Source of the DNA: Methylobacterium sp. R2-1
GTDB lineage: Bacteria; Pseudomonadota; Alphaproteobacteria; Rhizobiales; Beijerinckiaceae
NCBI RefSeq assembly: GCF_014191355.1
Contig: NZ_JACHWM010000010.1
Span: 62,001 to 126,000 of the forward strand
DNA: 64,000 nucleotides
Reading direction: 5' to 3'
In this document: piece after piece, positions 1-8,722 of the stretch
Numbering within the stretch: position 1 is the stretch's first letter
How the letters are laid out: each line of letters begins with the position of its first letter
Position numbers and translations under genes: made by a program
Notes under the pieces: generated by a model
Databases searched by the model: none
What the model saw: only the letters and a program-made list of their open reading frames with translations
What the model was told of the DNA's origin: nothing

Positions 1-1158
1 TTCCGTGCGCGGGTTGGCGCCGACGATGAGAATGGCGTCCGCCTGCTCGATGCCGGCGATGGCCGCGCCGAGTGTGTAGGCGGCTCGGCCCCAGGCCGGG
101 TCGATCGCCTCGCCGGTCTGGCGCGCGTCGAGATTCGTCACGCCGAGCGAGCCCATCAGCGCCTTGAGGGCGAAGATCTCTTCCGCACCCGCGAGATCGC
201 CGACAAGGGCGCCGACGCGCTTGGGATCGGCGCCCTTCACCTTGGCGGCAATCGCCGAGAAGGCTTCACCCCAGGAGGCGGGACGCAGGCGGCCGTTCTC
301 GCGCAGGAACGGACGGTCGAGACGCTGAAGGCGCAGGCCGTCGACCACGTGGCGCGTCTTGTCGGAGATCCACTCCTCGTTGATCTCCTCGCTGATGCGC
401 GGCTCGATCTGCATCACTTCCCGGCCGCGGGCATCGATGCGGATTGCCGAGCCGACCGCATCCATCACGTCGACGGACTCGGTCTTGTGCAGCTCCCACG
501 GGCGCACGTTGTAGCTCTGCGGCAGGTGGACGAGGGCGCCGACCGGGCAGAGATCGGCGACGTTGCCCTGAAGCTCCGAGCCCATCGCCTGTTCGAGGTA
601 GCTCGTGATTTCCATGTCCTCGCCGCGGCCGATCGCGCCGAGATCGGGCACGCCGGCGACTTCCGCGAGGAATCGGACGCAGCGGGTGCAGTGGATGCAC
701 CGGTTCATCGCCGTGCGCACCAACGGGCCGATATACTTCTCTTCGACCGCCCGCTTGTTCTCCTTGTAGCGGGTCGAGTCGACGCCGTAGGCCATCGCCT
801 GATCCTGCAGGTCGCAATGGCCGCCCTGGTCGCAGATCGGGCAATCGAGCGGGTGGTTGATGAGGAGGAATTCCATCACCCCCTCGCGCGCCTTCTTGGT
901 CGTGCCCGAGCGCGTCAGCACCTCCGGCGGCTCGCCGTTCGGGCCGGGGCGGCAATCCTTGACCGCGTAGGCGCAGGAGGCGACGGGCTTCGGGGCACCC
1001 TTCAGCTCGACCAGGCACATGCGGCAATTGCCGGCGATCGACAGCCGCTCGTGGAAGCAGAAGCGCGGGATCTCCGCGCCCGCGATCTCGCAGGCCTGGA
1101 GCAGGGTGTAATCGGCCGGGACATCGACCTCGGTGCCGTCGATGAGGATTTTGGTCAT
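1..1158 (-). CDS. nuoG: NADH-quinone oxidoreductase subunit G (partial, C-terminus off the window)
   Basis: This is the first 386 codons of the large iron-sulfur subunit of complex I; the gene runs off the left edge. The peripheral arm subunit passes electrons from NuoF/E through several Fe-S clusters towards quinone. The translation starts [17 protein letters not shown] and shows a ferredoxin-like [2Fe-2S] domain with [19 protein letters not shown], then the His/Cys cluster segment [18 protein letters not shown], then a 4Fe-4S motif [12 protein letters not shown], followed by the start of the molybdopterin-oxidoreductase-like domain. The ATG at 1158 lies 34 nt after the nuoF stop, so it belongs to the nuo operon. 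Family assignment is secure; only the length is unknown. Confidence 0.96.
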   Translation of the reverse strand, partial: MTKILIDGTEVDVPADYTLLQACEIAGAEIPRFCFHERLSIAGNCRMCLVELKGAPKPVASCAYAVKDCRPGPNGEPPEVLTRSGTTKKAREGVMEFLLINHPLDCPICDQGGHCDLQDQAMAYGVDSTRYKENKRAVEEKYIGPLVRTAMNRCIHCTRCVRFLAEVAGVPDLGAIGRGEDMEITSYLEQAMGSELQGNVADLCPVGALVHLPQSYNVRPWELHKTESVDVMDAVGSAIRIDARGREVMQIEPRISEEINEEWISDKTRHVVDGLRLQRLDRPFLRENGRLRPASWGEAFSAIAAKVKGADPKRVGALVGDLAGAEEIFALKALMGSLGVTNLDARQTGEAIDPAWGRAAYTLGAAIAGIEQADAILIVGANPRTE

Positions 1159-1192
1159 CGGGTCATCTCGAAGGTGAGCATCGGGGCGGCAC

Positions 1193-2494
1193 TCACTCCG
1201 CCGCCATCGGCACCGCATCCATGTGCGGGTTGGCGCTGTACTGGTCGATCCGCTTCTCGATCTCGGGCCGGAAGTGCCGGATCAGGCCCTGGATCGGCCA
1301 CGCGGCGGCGTCACCCAGCGCGCAGATCGTGTGGCCCTCGACCTGCTTGGTGACTTCCAAGAGCATATCGATCTCGCGCTTCTGCGCCCGGCCGGCAGCC
1401 ATGCGGGTCAGCACGCGCCACATCCAGCCGGTGCCCTCGCGGCAGGGCGTGCACTGGCCGCAGCTCTCGTGCTTGTAGAAGTACGAGATGCGGGCGATCG
1501 CGCCGACGATGTCGGTCGATTTGTCGAGCACGATCACCGCCGCGGTGCCGAGACCGGAGCCGAGGTTGCGCAGGGTATCGAAGTCCATCTTGGCGTCGAT
1601 GATCTGCTCGGCCGGCACCAGCGGCACCGAGGAGCCGCCGGGGATGGAACACAGCAGGTTGTCCCAGCCGCCGCGCATGCCGCCGCAATGCCGGTCGATC
1701 AGCTCGCGGAAGGTGATGCCGAGCTCTTCCTCGACGTTGCAGGGCTTGTTGACGTGGCCCGACACGCAGAACAGCTTCGTGCCGGTGTTGTTCTTTCCGC
1801 CTAAGCCGGCGAACCACGCGCCGCCGCGGCGCAGGATCGTTCCGGCCACCGCGATCGACTCGACGTTGTTGACCGTCGTGGGGCAGCCGTAGAGGCCCAT
1901 ATTGGCCGGGAACGGCGGCTTCAGCCGCGGCATCCCCTTCTTGCCCTCGAGGCTCTCGATGAGGGCCGTCTCCTCGCCGCAGATATAGGCGCCCGCGCCG
2001 TGGTGGACGTAGATGTCGAAGGGGTAGTCGTGGACGTTGGACTTACCGACGAGGCGGGCTTCGTACGCCTCGTCAACAGCGCGCTGGAGCGCGAACTTTT
2101 CCGCCACGTACTCGCCGCGGATGTAGATGTAGCAGGCATGCGCTCCCATGGCGAAGCAGGCCAGCATGCAGCCCTCGATCAGGAGATGCGGATCGTGCCG
2201 CATGATCTCCCGGTCCTTGCAGGTGCCCGGCTCCGACTCGTCGGCATTGACGACGAGGTAGTGCGGGCGGCCGTCGGACTTCTTGGGCATGAAAGACCAT
2301 TTGAGGCCGGTCGGAAAGCCGGCGCCGCCGCGGCCGCGCAGCCCCGAGCCCTTCATCTCCTCGATGATCCAATCCCGGCCCATCTCAAGCAGGAACTTGG
2401 TGCCGTCCCAGGCGCCGCGCTTCTTCGCGGCGTCGAGCCCCGGCGAGTGCTGGCCGTAGAGATTGGTGAAGATGCGATCCTGATCGGAGAGCAT
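1193..2494 (-). CDS. nuoF: NADH-quinone oxidoreductase subunit F (NADH/FMN-binding)
   Basis: NuoF oxidises NADH with FMN and hands electrons to a [4Fe-4S] cluster at the tip of complex I. The 433-residue protein shows the FMN/NADH glycine-rich stretch [13 protein letters not shown] (residues 54-66) and the cluster ligands in [12 protein letters not shown] (Cys345, Cys348, Cys351) plus Cys391 in HTICALGD. An upstream in-frame ATG exists at 2587, but the start at 2494 (MLSDQDRIF) is chosen because GAGGAG sits directly ahead of it and the N-terminus then matches the family length. It lies between nuoE and nuoG with short gaps. Confidence 0.97.
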   Translation of the reverse strand: MLSDQDRIFTNLYGQHSPGLDAAKKRGAWDGTKFLLEMGRDWIIEEMKGSGLRGRGGAGFPTGLKWSFMPKKSDGRPHYLVVNADESEPGTCKDREIMRHDPHLLIEGCMLACFAMGAHACYIYIRGEYVAEKFALQRAVDEAYEARLVGKSNVHDYPFDIYVHHGAGAYICGEETALIESLEGKKGMPRLKPPFPANMGLYGCPTTVNNVESIAVAGTILRRGGAWFAGLGGKNNTGTKLFCVSGHVNKPCNVEEELGITFRELIDRHCGGMRGGWDNLLCSIPGGSSVPLVPAEQIIDAKMDFDTLRNLGSGLGTAAVIVLDKSTDIVGAIARISYFYKHESCGQCTPCREGTGWMWRVLTRMAAGRAQKREIDMLLEVTKQVEGHTICALGDAAAWPIQGLIRHFRPEIEKRIDQYSANPHMDAVPMAAE

Positions 2495-2504
2495 GATCGG
2501 CTCC

Positions 2505-3737
2505 TCAACCCTTGCTGCCGGCGAGGTCGGAAGCCTGTCCGACCCAGTTCTCCCGGTCGATCCGGCCGGGGAAGGCGAGATAGGCACCGACCCAGGCGAT
2601 CTCTTGCGGCGACCACGCAGCGATCTGGTCGTAGTGCCAGACGCCGAGATCGTTGAGGCGGCGCTGATTGATCGGGCCGATGCCCTTGATCTTGGTCAGA
2701 TCGTCGGGGCGGTCGTCGCGGGGTACGGCGAGGCCCTTCGGCCGTGTACCGACGGCATCGGCCCGGGCCTCGGGGTTCTCGCCCTCGGGCACGTCGTCCC
2801 CGGCGCCGATGGTTGCCGGATGATGCGGCGGCTCGGAGCGCAGGATCTTGTCGTCCTCGACAGCCGGGTCCTGGGCGGGCGGCGCCTTGGCGTCGCGCGC
2901 CTCGGCCTGATCCTCGGGCTTCACCGGCGCCTGGCCGGCGCTCGCCCGCTCGGCCGGCGCATCGACGGCGTTCGACTCGTTCGCGCGACCGGAGGACGGA
3001 CGGGCCGGCTTGGTCTCGTCCTTGACGCGGGCCTCGGTCGAGGCGGCCTCGTCCTTCTTCACGCTCTCCTCACCGGCAGCCTCGGTCTGCTCGAAGCGCT
3101 TGCGCCACGCGCTGACACGGGAGCCGTCGAACAGGCTCTCGTCGGTCAGGGTGTTGACCGCATCCTTCGGCTCAGAGGAGATCCGGCCGATCTGCGAGCC
3201 GACCTTCACGGGGCGGCCGGCGGCGAGATCGTCGAGGAGCTTGTTGAGGCTCTCCGGCGTCAGATCCTCGTAATAGTCCTGGTTGATCTGCACCATCGGC
3301 GCGTTGCAGCAGGCGCCGAGGCACTCGACTTCGAGCCAGGAGAAGTTGCCGTCCGCCGTGACCTTGCCGGAGGGGCCGAGGCGCTCGTGGAGCGCGGCCT
3401 TCAGCTCCTTCGCCCCGCAGCAATCGCAGGGAACCGTGCCGCAGAGCTGGATCCAGAATCGTCCGACCGGCTCAAGGGCGAACATCGTGTAGAAGGTCGC
3501 GACCTCCAGGACGCGGATATGCGGCATGCCGAGTTCGTCGGCGACCGCCTCGATCGCCTTCTGCGGCAGCCAGCCGCCGTTCTGCTCCTGCGCCTTCCAC
3601 AGCAGCGGGATCACGGCCGAGGCCTGCCGGCCTTCCGGATATTTCGCGATCTGGCCGCGGGCCCAGTCGGCGTTCTCAGGCGTGAACGCGAAGCTCTGGG
3701 GCTGTTCAGCGGCGGGGGCTAGCCTGCGGTTCGCCAT
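2505..3737 (-). CDS. nuoE: NADH-quinone oxidoreductase subunit E with long C-terminal extension
   Basis: NuoE carries the [2Fe-2S] cluster N1a next to NuoF. The thioredoxin-like domain occupies about residues 15-175, with ligands Cys99, Cys104 ([12 protein letters not shown]), Cys139 and Cys143 (CLGACC). At 410 residues it is far longer than the roughly 160-220 residues of many NuoE proteins. A low-complexity linker rich in Ala, Glu, Asp and Pro (about 200-340) leads to a C-terminal helix-hairpin-helix-like segment, [20 protein letters not shown]. Such tails are known in alphaproteobacterial NuoE; their role is not established. The stop lies 10 nt before nuoF. Confidence 0.95.
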   Translation of the reverse strand: MANRRLAPAAEQPQSFAFTPENADWARGQIAKYPEGRQASAVIPLLWKAQEQNGGWLPQKAIEAVADELGMPHIRVLEVATFYTMFALEPVGRFWIQLCGTVPCDCCGAKELKAALHERLGPSGKVTADGNFSWLEVECLGACCNAPMVQINQDYYEDLTPESLNKLLDDLAAGRPVKVGSQIGRISSEPKDAVNTLTDESLFDGSRVSAWRKRFEQTEAAGEESVKKDEAASTEARVKDETKPARPSSGRANESNAVDAPAERASAGQAPVKPEDQAEARDAKAPPAQDPAVEDDKILRSEPPHHPATIGAGDDVPEGENPEARADAVGTRPKGLAVPRDDRPDDLTKIKGIGPINQRRLNDLGVWHYDQIAAWSPQEIAWVGAYLAFPGRIDRENWVGQASDLAGSKG

Positions 3738-3756
3738 GACGTTTCGACCCGTCTCC

Positions 3757-4947
3757 TCAGCGGTCCACTTCGCCGAACACGATGTCGAGCGTGCCGAGCA
3801 CGCAGGACACGTCGGCGAGCAGGTGGCCGCGGCACATCCAATCCATCGCTTGAAGATGGGCGAAGCCCGGAGCGCGGATCTTGCAGCGGTAGGGTTTGTT
3901 GGTGCCGTCCGACACGAGGTAGACGCCGAACTCGCCCTTGGGCGCCTCGACGGCGGCGTAGACCTCGCCCTCGGGCACGTGGAAGCCCTCGGTGTAGAGC
4001 TTGAAGTGGTGGATGAGCGCTTCCATCGAGCGCTTCATCTCCCGGCGCGGCGGCGGCGCGAACTTGCCGTCGAGCGAGGCGATCGGCCCTTGGCCGGCGG
4101 GCTCGCGCAGCTTGGTGCAGCACTGCTTCATGATCTTCACGGATTCCCGCATCTCTTCCATGCGGATCACCTGACGATCGTAGGTGTCGCCGTTCTTCCC
4201 CACGGGGATGTCGAATTCCATCTCCTCGTAGGCCTCGTAGGGCTGCGACTTGCGCAGGTCCCACGGGATGCCGGAGCCGCGTACCATCACGCCCGAAAAC
4301 CCCCAGGCCATGGCCTCGTCTACCGAGACGATGCCGATATCGACGTTGCGCTGCTTGAAGATGCGGTTGGCCATGACGAGGTTGTCGAGGTCGTCGACCA
4401 CCTGCAGGAACGGATCGCAGAACGCCTCGATATCGTCGATCAGCGCAGGCGGCAGATCCTGGTGGACGCCGCCGGGGCGGAAGTAGTTGGCGTGGAGACG
4501 AGCGCCGCTCGCGCGCTCGTAGAAGATCATCAGCTTCTCGCGCTCCTCGAAGCCCCAGAGGGGCGGCGTGAGCGCGCCGACGTCCATGGCCTGCGTGGTG
4601 ACGTTGAGGAGGTGGGACAGCAGCCGGCCAATCTCGCAGAACAGGGTGCGGATGAGTTGCGCCCGACGCGGCACCTCGATGCCGGCGAGCTTCTCGATCG
4701 CGAGGCAGAAGGCGTGCTCCTGATTCATCGGTGCGACGTAGTCGAGCCGGTCGAAATAGGGCGTCGCCTGCAGGTAGGTCTTGTGTTCGATCAGCTTCTC
4801 GGTGCCGCGATGCAGCAGGCCGATATGCGGATCGACCCGCTCGACCACTTCGCCGTCGAGTTCCAGCACGAGGCGCAGCACGCCATGCGCCGCCGGGTGC
4901 TGCGGCCCGAAATTGATCGAGAAGTTGCGGATGTTGTGTTCGGTCAT
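3757..4947 (-). CDS. nuoD: NADH-quinone oxidoreductase subunit D (49 kDa subunit)
   Basis: NuoD forms, with NuoB, the quinone-binding site and is related to the large subunit of NiFe hydrogenases. The 396-residue protein begins [20 protein letters not shown]; the [10 protein letters not shown] segment is the family signature and lines the quinone pocket. The later segments [14 protein letters not shown] and [20 protein letters not shown] are also typical. It sits between nuoC and nuoE, 12 nt after the nuoC stop. Length and motifs are normal. Confidence 0.97.
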   Translation of the reverse strand: MTEHNIRNFSINFGPQHPAAHGVLRLVLELDGEVVERVDPHIGLLHRGTEKLIEHKTYLQATPYFDRLDYVAPMNQEHAFCLAIEKLAGIEVPRRAQLIRTLFCEIGRLLSHLLNVTTQAMDVGALTPPLWGFEEREKLMIFYERASGARLHANYFRPGGVHQDLPPALIDDIEAFCDPFLQVVDDLDNLVMANRIFKQRNVDIGIVSVDEAMAWGFSGVMVRGSGIPWDLRKSQPYEAYEEMEFDIPVGKNGDTYDRQVIRMEEMRESVKIMKQCCTKLREPAGQGPIASLDGKFAPPPRREMKRSMEALIHHFKLYTEGFHVPEGEVYAAVEAPKGEFGVYLVSDGTNKPYRCKIRAPGFAHLQAMDWMCRGHLLADVSCVLGTLDIVFGEVDR

Positions 4948-4959
4948 CGCCGCAAGCCC

Positions 4960-5619
4960 TCAGCTCGACGTCTTCTCGTCGCCCGGCAGCACGTAGTCGG
5001 TGCCCTCCCACGGCGACAGGAAGTCGAAGTTGCGGAATTCCTGGGTGAGCTTGACCGGCTCGTAGACGACCCGTGCCTCGTCCTGGTCGTAGCGAACCTC
5101 GACGAAGCCGGTCAGCGGGAAGTCCTTGCGGAGCGGATGGCCCTCGAAGCCGTAGTCGGTGAGCAGCCGGCGCAGGTCGGGATGGCCCGAGAACAGGATA
5201 CCGTAGAGGTCGTAGGTCTCGCGCTCGTACCAGTTCGCCGCCGGGAAGACGGGGATCGCGGACGGCACCGGCGTCGCGGCATCGGTCTGCACCTTCACGC
5301 GCACCCGCATATTATGGCGCAGTGAAAGCAGGTGATAGACGACGTCGAAACGGCGCGCCCGCTGCGGGTAGTCGACGCCGCAGATGTCGATGAAGCAGCG
5401 GAAGGCACAAGCCGGATCGTCGCGCAGGTAGGTCAGCGCGTAGACGATATCGCTGCCCTGAACGGTGACCGATAGTTCGCCGTGGGCGATGGTCCAATCC
5501 GTGACCGCGGGGCCGAGCGCCCCGGCGATGCGCTCACCCATAGCCCGCAGGGCGGTCTCGCCCTGGGCTGCCGCGACGGTGCGGCGGAGCGTGATGCCGT
5601 TGGTGGTGATGGCCTCCAT
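4960..5619 (-). CDS. nuoC: NADH-quinone oxidoreductase subunit C (30 kDa subunit)
   Basis: This 219-residue subunit of the peripheral arm supports assembly of the quinone module. The 30 kDa-subunit signature is visible as [20 protein letters not shown] followed by [13 protein letters not shown]. The open frame extends upstream to 6021, but that part overlaps nuoB out of frame. The start at 5619 ([11 protein letters not shown]) follows the nuoB stop by 11 nt and gives the usual length. NuoC and NuoD are separate genes here, not the fused NuoCD of enterobacteria. Confidence 0.95.
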   Translation of the reverse strand: MEAITTNGITLRRTVAAAQGETALRAMGERIAGALGPAVTDWTIAHGELSVTVQGSDIVYALTYLRDDPACAFRCFIDICGVDYPQRARRFDVVYHLLSLRHNMRVRVKVQTDAATPVPSAIPVFPAANWYERETYDLYGILFSGHPDLRRLLTDYGFEGHPLRKDFPLTGFVEVRYDQDEARVVYEPVKLTQEFRNFDFLSPWEGTDYVLPGDEKTSS

Positions 5620-5630
5620 CGCGCCCTTCC

Positions 5631-6218
5631 TCACCGCTCGATCGTGCCGGTGCGGCGGATCTTCCGCTGCAGCAGCAGGACGCCGTAGAGCAAAGCCTCG
5701 GCGCTCGGCGGGCAGCCCGGCACGTAGATGTCCACCGGCACCACCCGGTCGCAGCCGCGCACCACCGAGTAAGAGTAGTGATAGTAGCCGCCGCCATTGG
5801 CGCAGGAGCCCATGGAGATGACGTAGCGCGGCTCCGGCATCTGGTCGTAGACCTTGCGCAAAGCCGGGGCCATCTTGTTGGTCAGCGTGCCGGCGACGAT
5901 CATCACGTCGGATTGCCGCGGCGACCCGCGGGGCGCGAAGCCGAAGCGCTCGCAATCGTAGCGCGGCATCGACATCTGCATCATCTCGACGGCGCAGCAG
6001 GCGAGCCCGAAGGTCATCCACATCAGCGAGCCGGTGCGGGCCCAGTTGATGAGCTCGTCGGCGCTGGTGACGAGAAATCCACGGTCGGCCAACTCGCTGT
6101 TGATCGACAGGAAGGTCGGATCGTTCGCGCCGATGGGGCGGCCGGTCGAGGGATCGATGATCCCCTTGGGTGCCGGCGCGATTTCAGGCGCGCGGGAGAA
6201 GGTCGGAGTCAGGGCCAT
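5631..6218 (-). CDS. nuoB: NADH-quinone oxidoreductase subunit B (cluster N2)
   Basis: NuoB (195 residues) holds the terminal [4Fe-4S] cluster N2 that reduces quinone. The ligands are visible: adjacent Cys74-Cys75 in [12 protein letters not shown], Cys139 in [10 protein letters not shown] and Cys169 in [10 protein letters not shown]. The proline-rich N-terminal tail (about 40 residues) is typical of alphaproteobacterial NuoB. The gene lies between nuoA and nuoC in the operon. Confidence 0.97.
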   Translation of the reverse strand: MALTPTFSRAPEIAPAPKGIIDPSTGRPIGANDPTFLSINSELADRGFLVTSADELINWARTGSLMWMTFGLACCAVEMMQMSMPRYDCERFGFAPRGSPRQSDVMIVAGTLTNKMAPALRKVYDQMPEPRYVISMGSCANGGGYYHYSYSVVRGCDRVVPVDIYVPGCPPSAEALLYGVLLLQRKIRRTGTIER

Positions 6219-6270
6219 CTCTGCCTCTGAGCGAGAGCGGAAGGGAAGCGACGCGGGAGGAGCCGCGCCG

Positions 6271-6636
6271 CTAGTCCCATTCGAGGGCGCCCTTGCGCCA
6301 CTCGTAGACGAAGCCGACGGTGAGGACGCCGAGGAAGACCATCATCGACCAGAAGCCGAACCAGCCGAGTTCCCCGAAGGTGATCGCCCAGGGAAACAGG
6401 AAGGCGACCTCAAGGTCGAAGATGATGAACAGGATCGCTACGAGGTAGAAGCGCACGTCGAATTTCATGCGCGCGTCATCGAACGCGTTGAAACCACACT
6501 CGTAGGCGGAGAGTTTTTCCGGGTCGGGGCTCGAATAGGCCACGATGAACGGGGCGATCAGCAGCGCCACCGCGATGAACAGCGACACGCCGATGAATAT
6601 GATGAGTGGCAGGTAATCTGCCAACAGGCCGGTCAT
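6271..6636 (-). CDS. nuoA: NADH-quinone oxidoreductase subunit A (membrane)
   Basis: NuoA is a small (121 residues) membrane subunit at the junction of the peripheral and membrane arms. Three hydrophobic helices are visible (about 10-32, 63-85 and 92-112). The conserved loop [22 protein letters not shown] precedes helix 2, and [16 protein letters not shown] is the family signature. The start at 6636 ([10 protein letters not shown]) is preferred over the longer frame to 6801, because the upstream part is not hydrophobic or NuoA-like. It is the first gene of the nuo operon in the window. Confidence 0.94.
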   Translation of the reverse strand: MTGLLADYLPLIIFIGVSLFIAVALLIAPFIVAYSSPDPEKLSAYECGFNAFDDARMKFDVRFYLVAILFIIFDLEVAFLFPWAITFGELGWFGFWSMMVFLGVLTVGFVYEWRKGALEWD

Positions 6637-7092
6637 GCCGCACCTCTCATATGGTTGCGCGTGAGGATCATGAGCGACGGCCCTCGCTACGATTTCCGGC
6701 ATGCAGAATCCCTCGGATGGAATTCCTCCAATGCCAGACTGAGCGCGGGCGAGGCTTAGACGAGCCCCCCCGGCGAAACAAGGGCATTGCGCGTCGCACA
6801 ATCACCTCTTTGGCTGACAGATGGGAGTATCCATGCCCCCATCCACGGGACGGATCGGCGCAGGCGCTGCCACGCTTGATACTTGCCGTTTCATCCCGCC
6901 CCTCCACAGATCCCGAGCGGTGGCATTTGGCATACCAGTGATGATGGCCGCAAGCGCGGGGCGGCAACGACTTATCAGTTTGACAAGATGGGTCCCTGCC
7001 TCCCCATTGATGGACCACTGGTTCCCAGTCCGAGCTCGGGGCGGGCTCTGCTTGAACCGTCGCCGAACCGTCGCATTCCGCGATCCTGCGGC
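6637..7092. other. Intergenic region upstream of nuoA; no gene seen
   Basis: About 450 nt between the divergently oriented nuoA and tRNA-Asp. Short frames here lack family features and ribosome binding sites. It must contain the nuo promoter on the minus strand, but I could not pick a convincing -35/-10 pair. Confidence 0.5.
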
Positions 7093-7121
7093 TTGACAGC
7101 CCAAGGCGCCCCACCTAAACC
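7093..7121 (+). promoter_or_regulatory. Sigma-70-type promoter of tRNA-Asp
   Basis: A perfect -35 element TTGACA (7093-7098) and a -10-like TAAACC (7116-7121) are separated by 17 nt. The tRNA starts 47 nt after the -10 element. Position and spacing fit a tRNA promoter; this is sequence-based inference. Confidence 0.6.
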
Positions 7122-7168
7122 CCGCCTCGTCGCCGACACGAGCCCCAAGCCGGCCGGCGACGCAGAAC

Positions 7169-7245
7169 GCGGGCGTAGCTCAGTCGGTTAGAGTGCCGGC
7201 CTGTCACGCCGGAGGTCGCGGGTTCGAGCCCCGTCGCCCGCGCCA
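7169..7245 (+). tRNA. tRNA-Asp (anticodon GUC)
   Basis: A full cloverleaf can be drawn. The acceptor stem GCGGGCG (7169-7175) pairs with CGCCCGC (7235-7241), the discriminator is G7242 and a CCA end is encoded at 7243-7245. The anticodon stem CCGGC/GCCGG (7196-7200, 7208-7212) encloses the loop CTGTCAC with anticodon GTC at 7203-7205. The T arm reads GGTTCGAGCC. The GUC anticodon identifies aspartate. Confidence 0.98.
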
Positions 7246-7463
7246 TGTTCCCGCATCGATCGGGCATACCTCCTCCAAAATCGGTATCAAGCAGCCCATT
7301 CCAGCGTTGACGGTTGTCAGGCTGTGACTCGTTGCCGGCCCCCTCTGCGTGGCCGCTGTGCCACAAGCGGACGCCTCGTCCAGCGTTGGGATCGGGCCGC
7401 CGCGGTTTCGCCGCACCGGCCGGAGATGCGGGCGCTATCCCCTGGCCGACCGATCCAACTTCG

Positions 7464-7952
7464 ATGCCGAACCTGCGCCTATCCGCCGTCGCGACGCTGA
7501 TCGCTCTCATGCTCGCCGGCTGCGGCGGATCTCCCGTGCTTGACGCAGGGACGCCGACGCTGCCCATGATCCTCGACGAGCAGGCGGCCGCTGCCGCGAT
7601 TTCCCGCTACCGGGCGCAGCACGGGCTCGGTCCGGTCACACTCGATCGCAGCCTGATCACCGCGGCCTCGTTCCAGGCGCAGGCCAACGCGAGCGCTGGG
7701 CGGCTCAGCCACGAGATCGCCGGCAGCTTCGACAGCCGCATGGCGAGCGCCGGGTTCGGCAAGCGCTACGCCTCCGAGAATCTGAGTGCGGGTTCGGAGA
7801 CCTTCGAGCAGGTGCTCGCCCGCTGGAAGGCGTCGCCCGAGCACAATCGCAACATGCTCATGCCGCAGCTGCGCCGGGTCGGCATCGCCCGGGTCGATGC
7901 GCCGGCGACGCGCTACAAGCGGTTCTGGGCCCTCGTGATGGCGGGCGACTGA
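7464..7952 (+). CDS. CAP/SCP-domain lipoprotein
   Basis: The 162-residue product begins with a lipoprotein signal peptide: MPNLRLSAVATLIALMLAGC, with the lipobox LAGC and lipidated Cys20. It should be anchored in the periplasm or outer membrane. The mature part resembles the CAP/SCP (CAP_1, YkwD-like) fold. It has AAISRYRAQHGLGPVTLD at the start, a histidine in RLSHEIAG, ASENLSAG, and the WKASPEHNRNML motif that contributes the second conserved His. The function of bacterial CAP proteins is mostly unknown. The frame runs upstream to 7314, but that part is not signal-like, so the start at 7464 is chosen. Confidence 0.85.
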   Translation: MPNLRLSAVATLIALMLAGCGGSPVLDAGTPTLPMILDEQAAAAAISRYRAQHGLGPVTLDRSLITAASFQAQANASAGRLSHEIAGSFDSRMASAGFGKRYASENLSAGSETFEQVLARWKASPEHNRNMLMPQLRRVGIARVDAPATRYKRFWALVMAGD

Positions 7953-7991
7953 GGCGAACGGCCCAAGCCCCAAAGGCCCGGGCCGCCGGCA

Positions 7992-8438
7992 TCACTGCAC
8001 CTGGGCGAGCAGCGGCTCTATGCGCTTCTGCGTCAGCTTGTTGTGCTGGACGCTCTTGGCGGCTTCGAGGTTGTCGCGCTTGTCGCCGACCACGACGAGC
8101 GCAACCATGCCCATCATATAGTGCGGCGAGCACTTGAAGCCGTAGACGCCCTCACGCTCGAACGTAACGACGGCCTCCTGGCCCACGGCCGACTTCACGT
8201 ATTCCGCACCGTCGGGCGCCATCCCCTTGATGGTCTCGACGTTGTGCCCCTTGTCGGTGGGCAGGAATTTGATGGTGTCACCGGGCTTCAGCCGCACGAA
8301 GGCGGGGTCGAACACCATCATCCCACCCGGCCCGCTGTTCAGCATCTTGACCGAAACCTCACCGGCCATCGCCGGCAGGGTGACGGCGAGAGCGACTGCG
8401 CCGGCAACAGCCCTGAAGATCATCATTCGTTTCATCAT
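7992..8438 (-). CDS. Pseudoazurin (periplasmic type 1 copper protein)
   Basis: This 148-residue protein has an N-terminal signal peptide ending near PAMAGEV, then a cupredoxin domain. The four type 1 copper ligands are visible: His in DKGHNVETI, then Cys, His and Met in GFKCSPHYMMGM. Pseudoazurins are small soluble electron carriers, classically donors to nitrite or nitrous-oxide reductases; in methylotrophs they can also join periplasmic electron transfer. No denitrification gene is in the window, so the partner is unknown. The C-terminal helical tail (AKSVQHNKLTQKRIEPLLAQ) is typical. The upstream region 8440-8560 is unusually AT-rich and probably holds its promoter. Confidence 0.93.
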   Translation of the reverse strand: MMKRMMIFRAVAGAVALAVTLPAMAGEVSVKMLNSGPGGMMVFDPAFVRLKPGDTIKFLPTDKGHNVETIKGMAPDGAEYVKSAVGQEAVVTFEREGVYGFKCSPHYMMGMVALVVVGDKRDNLEAAKSVQHNKLTQKRIEPLLAQVQ

Positions 8439-8722
8439 AATAATTCTCGATCCAATCGACGATAAAGGCCGACATTCATCGGATATCGACTCTCATACGA
8501 TCTATCAAATCCACAATTTACTGCAAAATTGAATAATTACATTTTGAAATACGCTTCCGTTGCAGCCTATGGAGGCATGAGCCGAGCGGCCCTTTCAAAC
8601 CTGCACGGCTGCGTGTAAACGCGGGGCTTGACGATCATCGCAGCGCCTGCGCCCCCTTGGCACCGCCCTCGAACCGGCGGCGCGCGAGGGCGAGCGCGCG
8701 CGAACCCGCTTCAAGGCGCTCA

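Noticed and set aside
2493..5325. Long plus-strand frames (409 and 599 codons) opposite nuoE, nuoD and nuoC
   Set aside because: They are antisense shadows caused by high GC codon use; the minus strand carries unmistakable nuo genes.
7115..7567. Minus-strand frame across tRNA-Asp with the sequence ATGLEPATSGVTGRHSNRLSYA
   Set aside because: This is the antisense translation of the tRNA itself, a well-known source of false hypothetical proteins; the tRNA is real.
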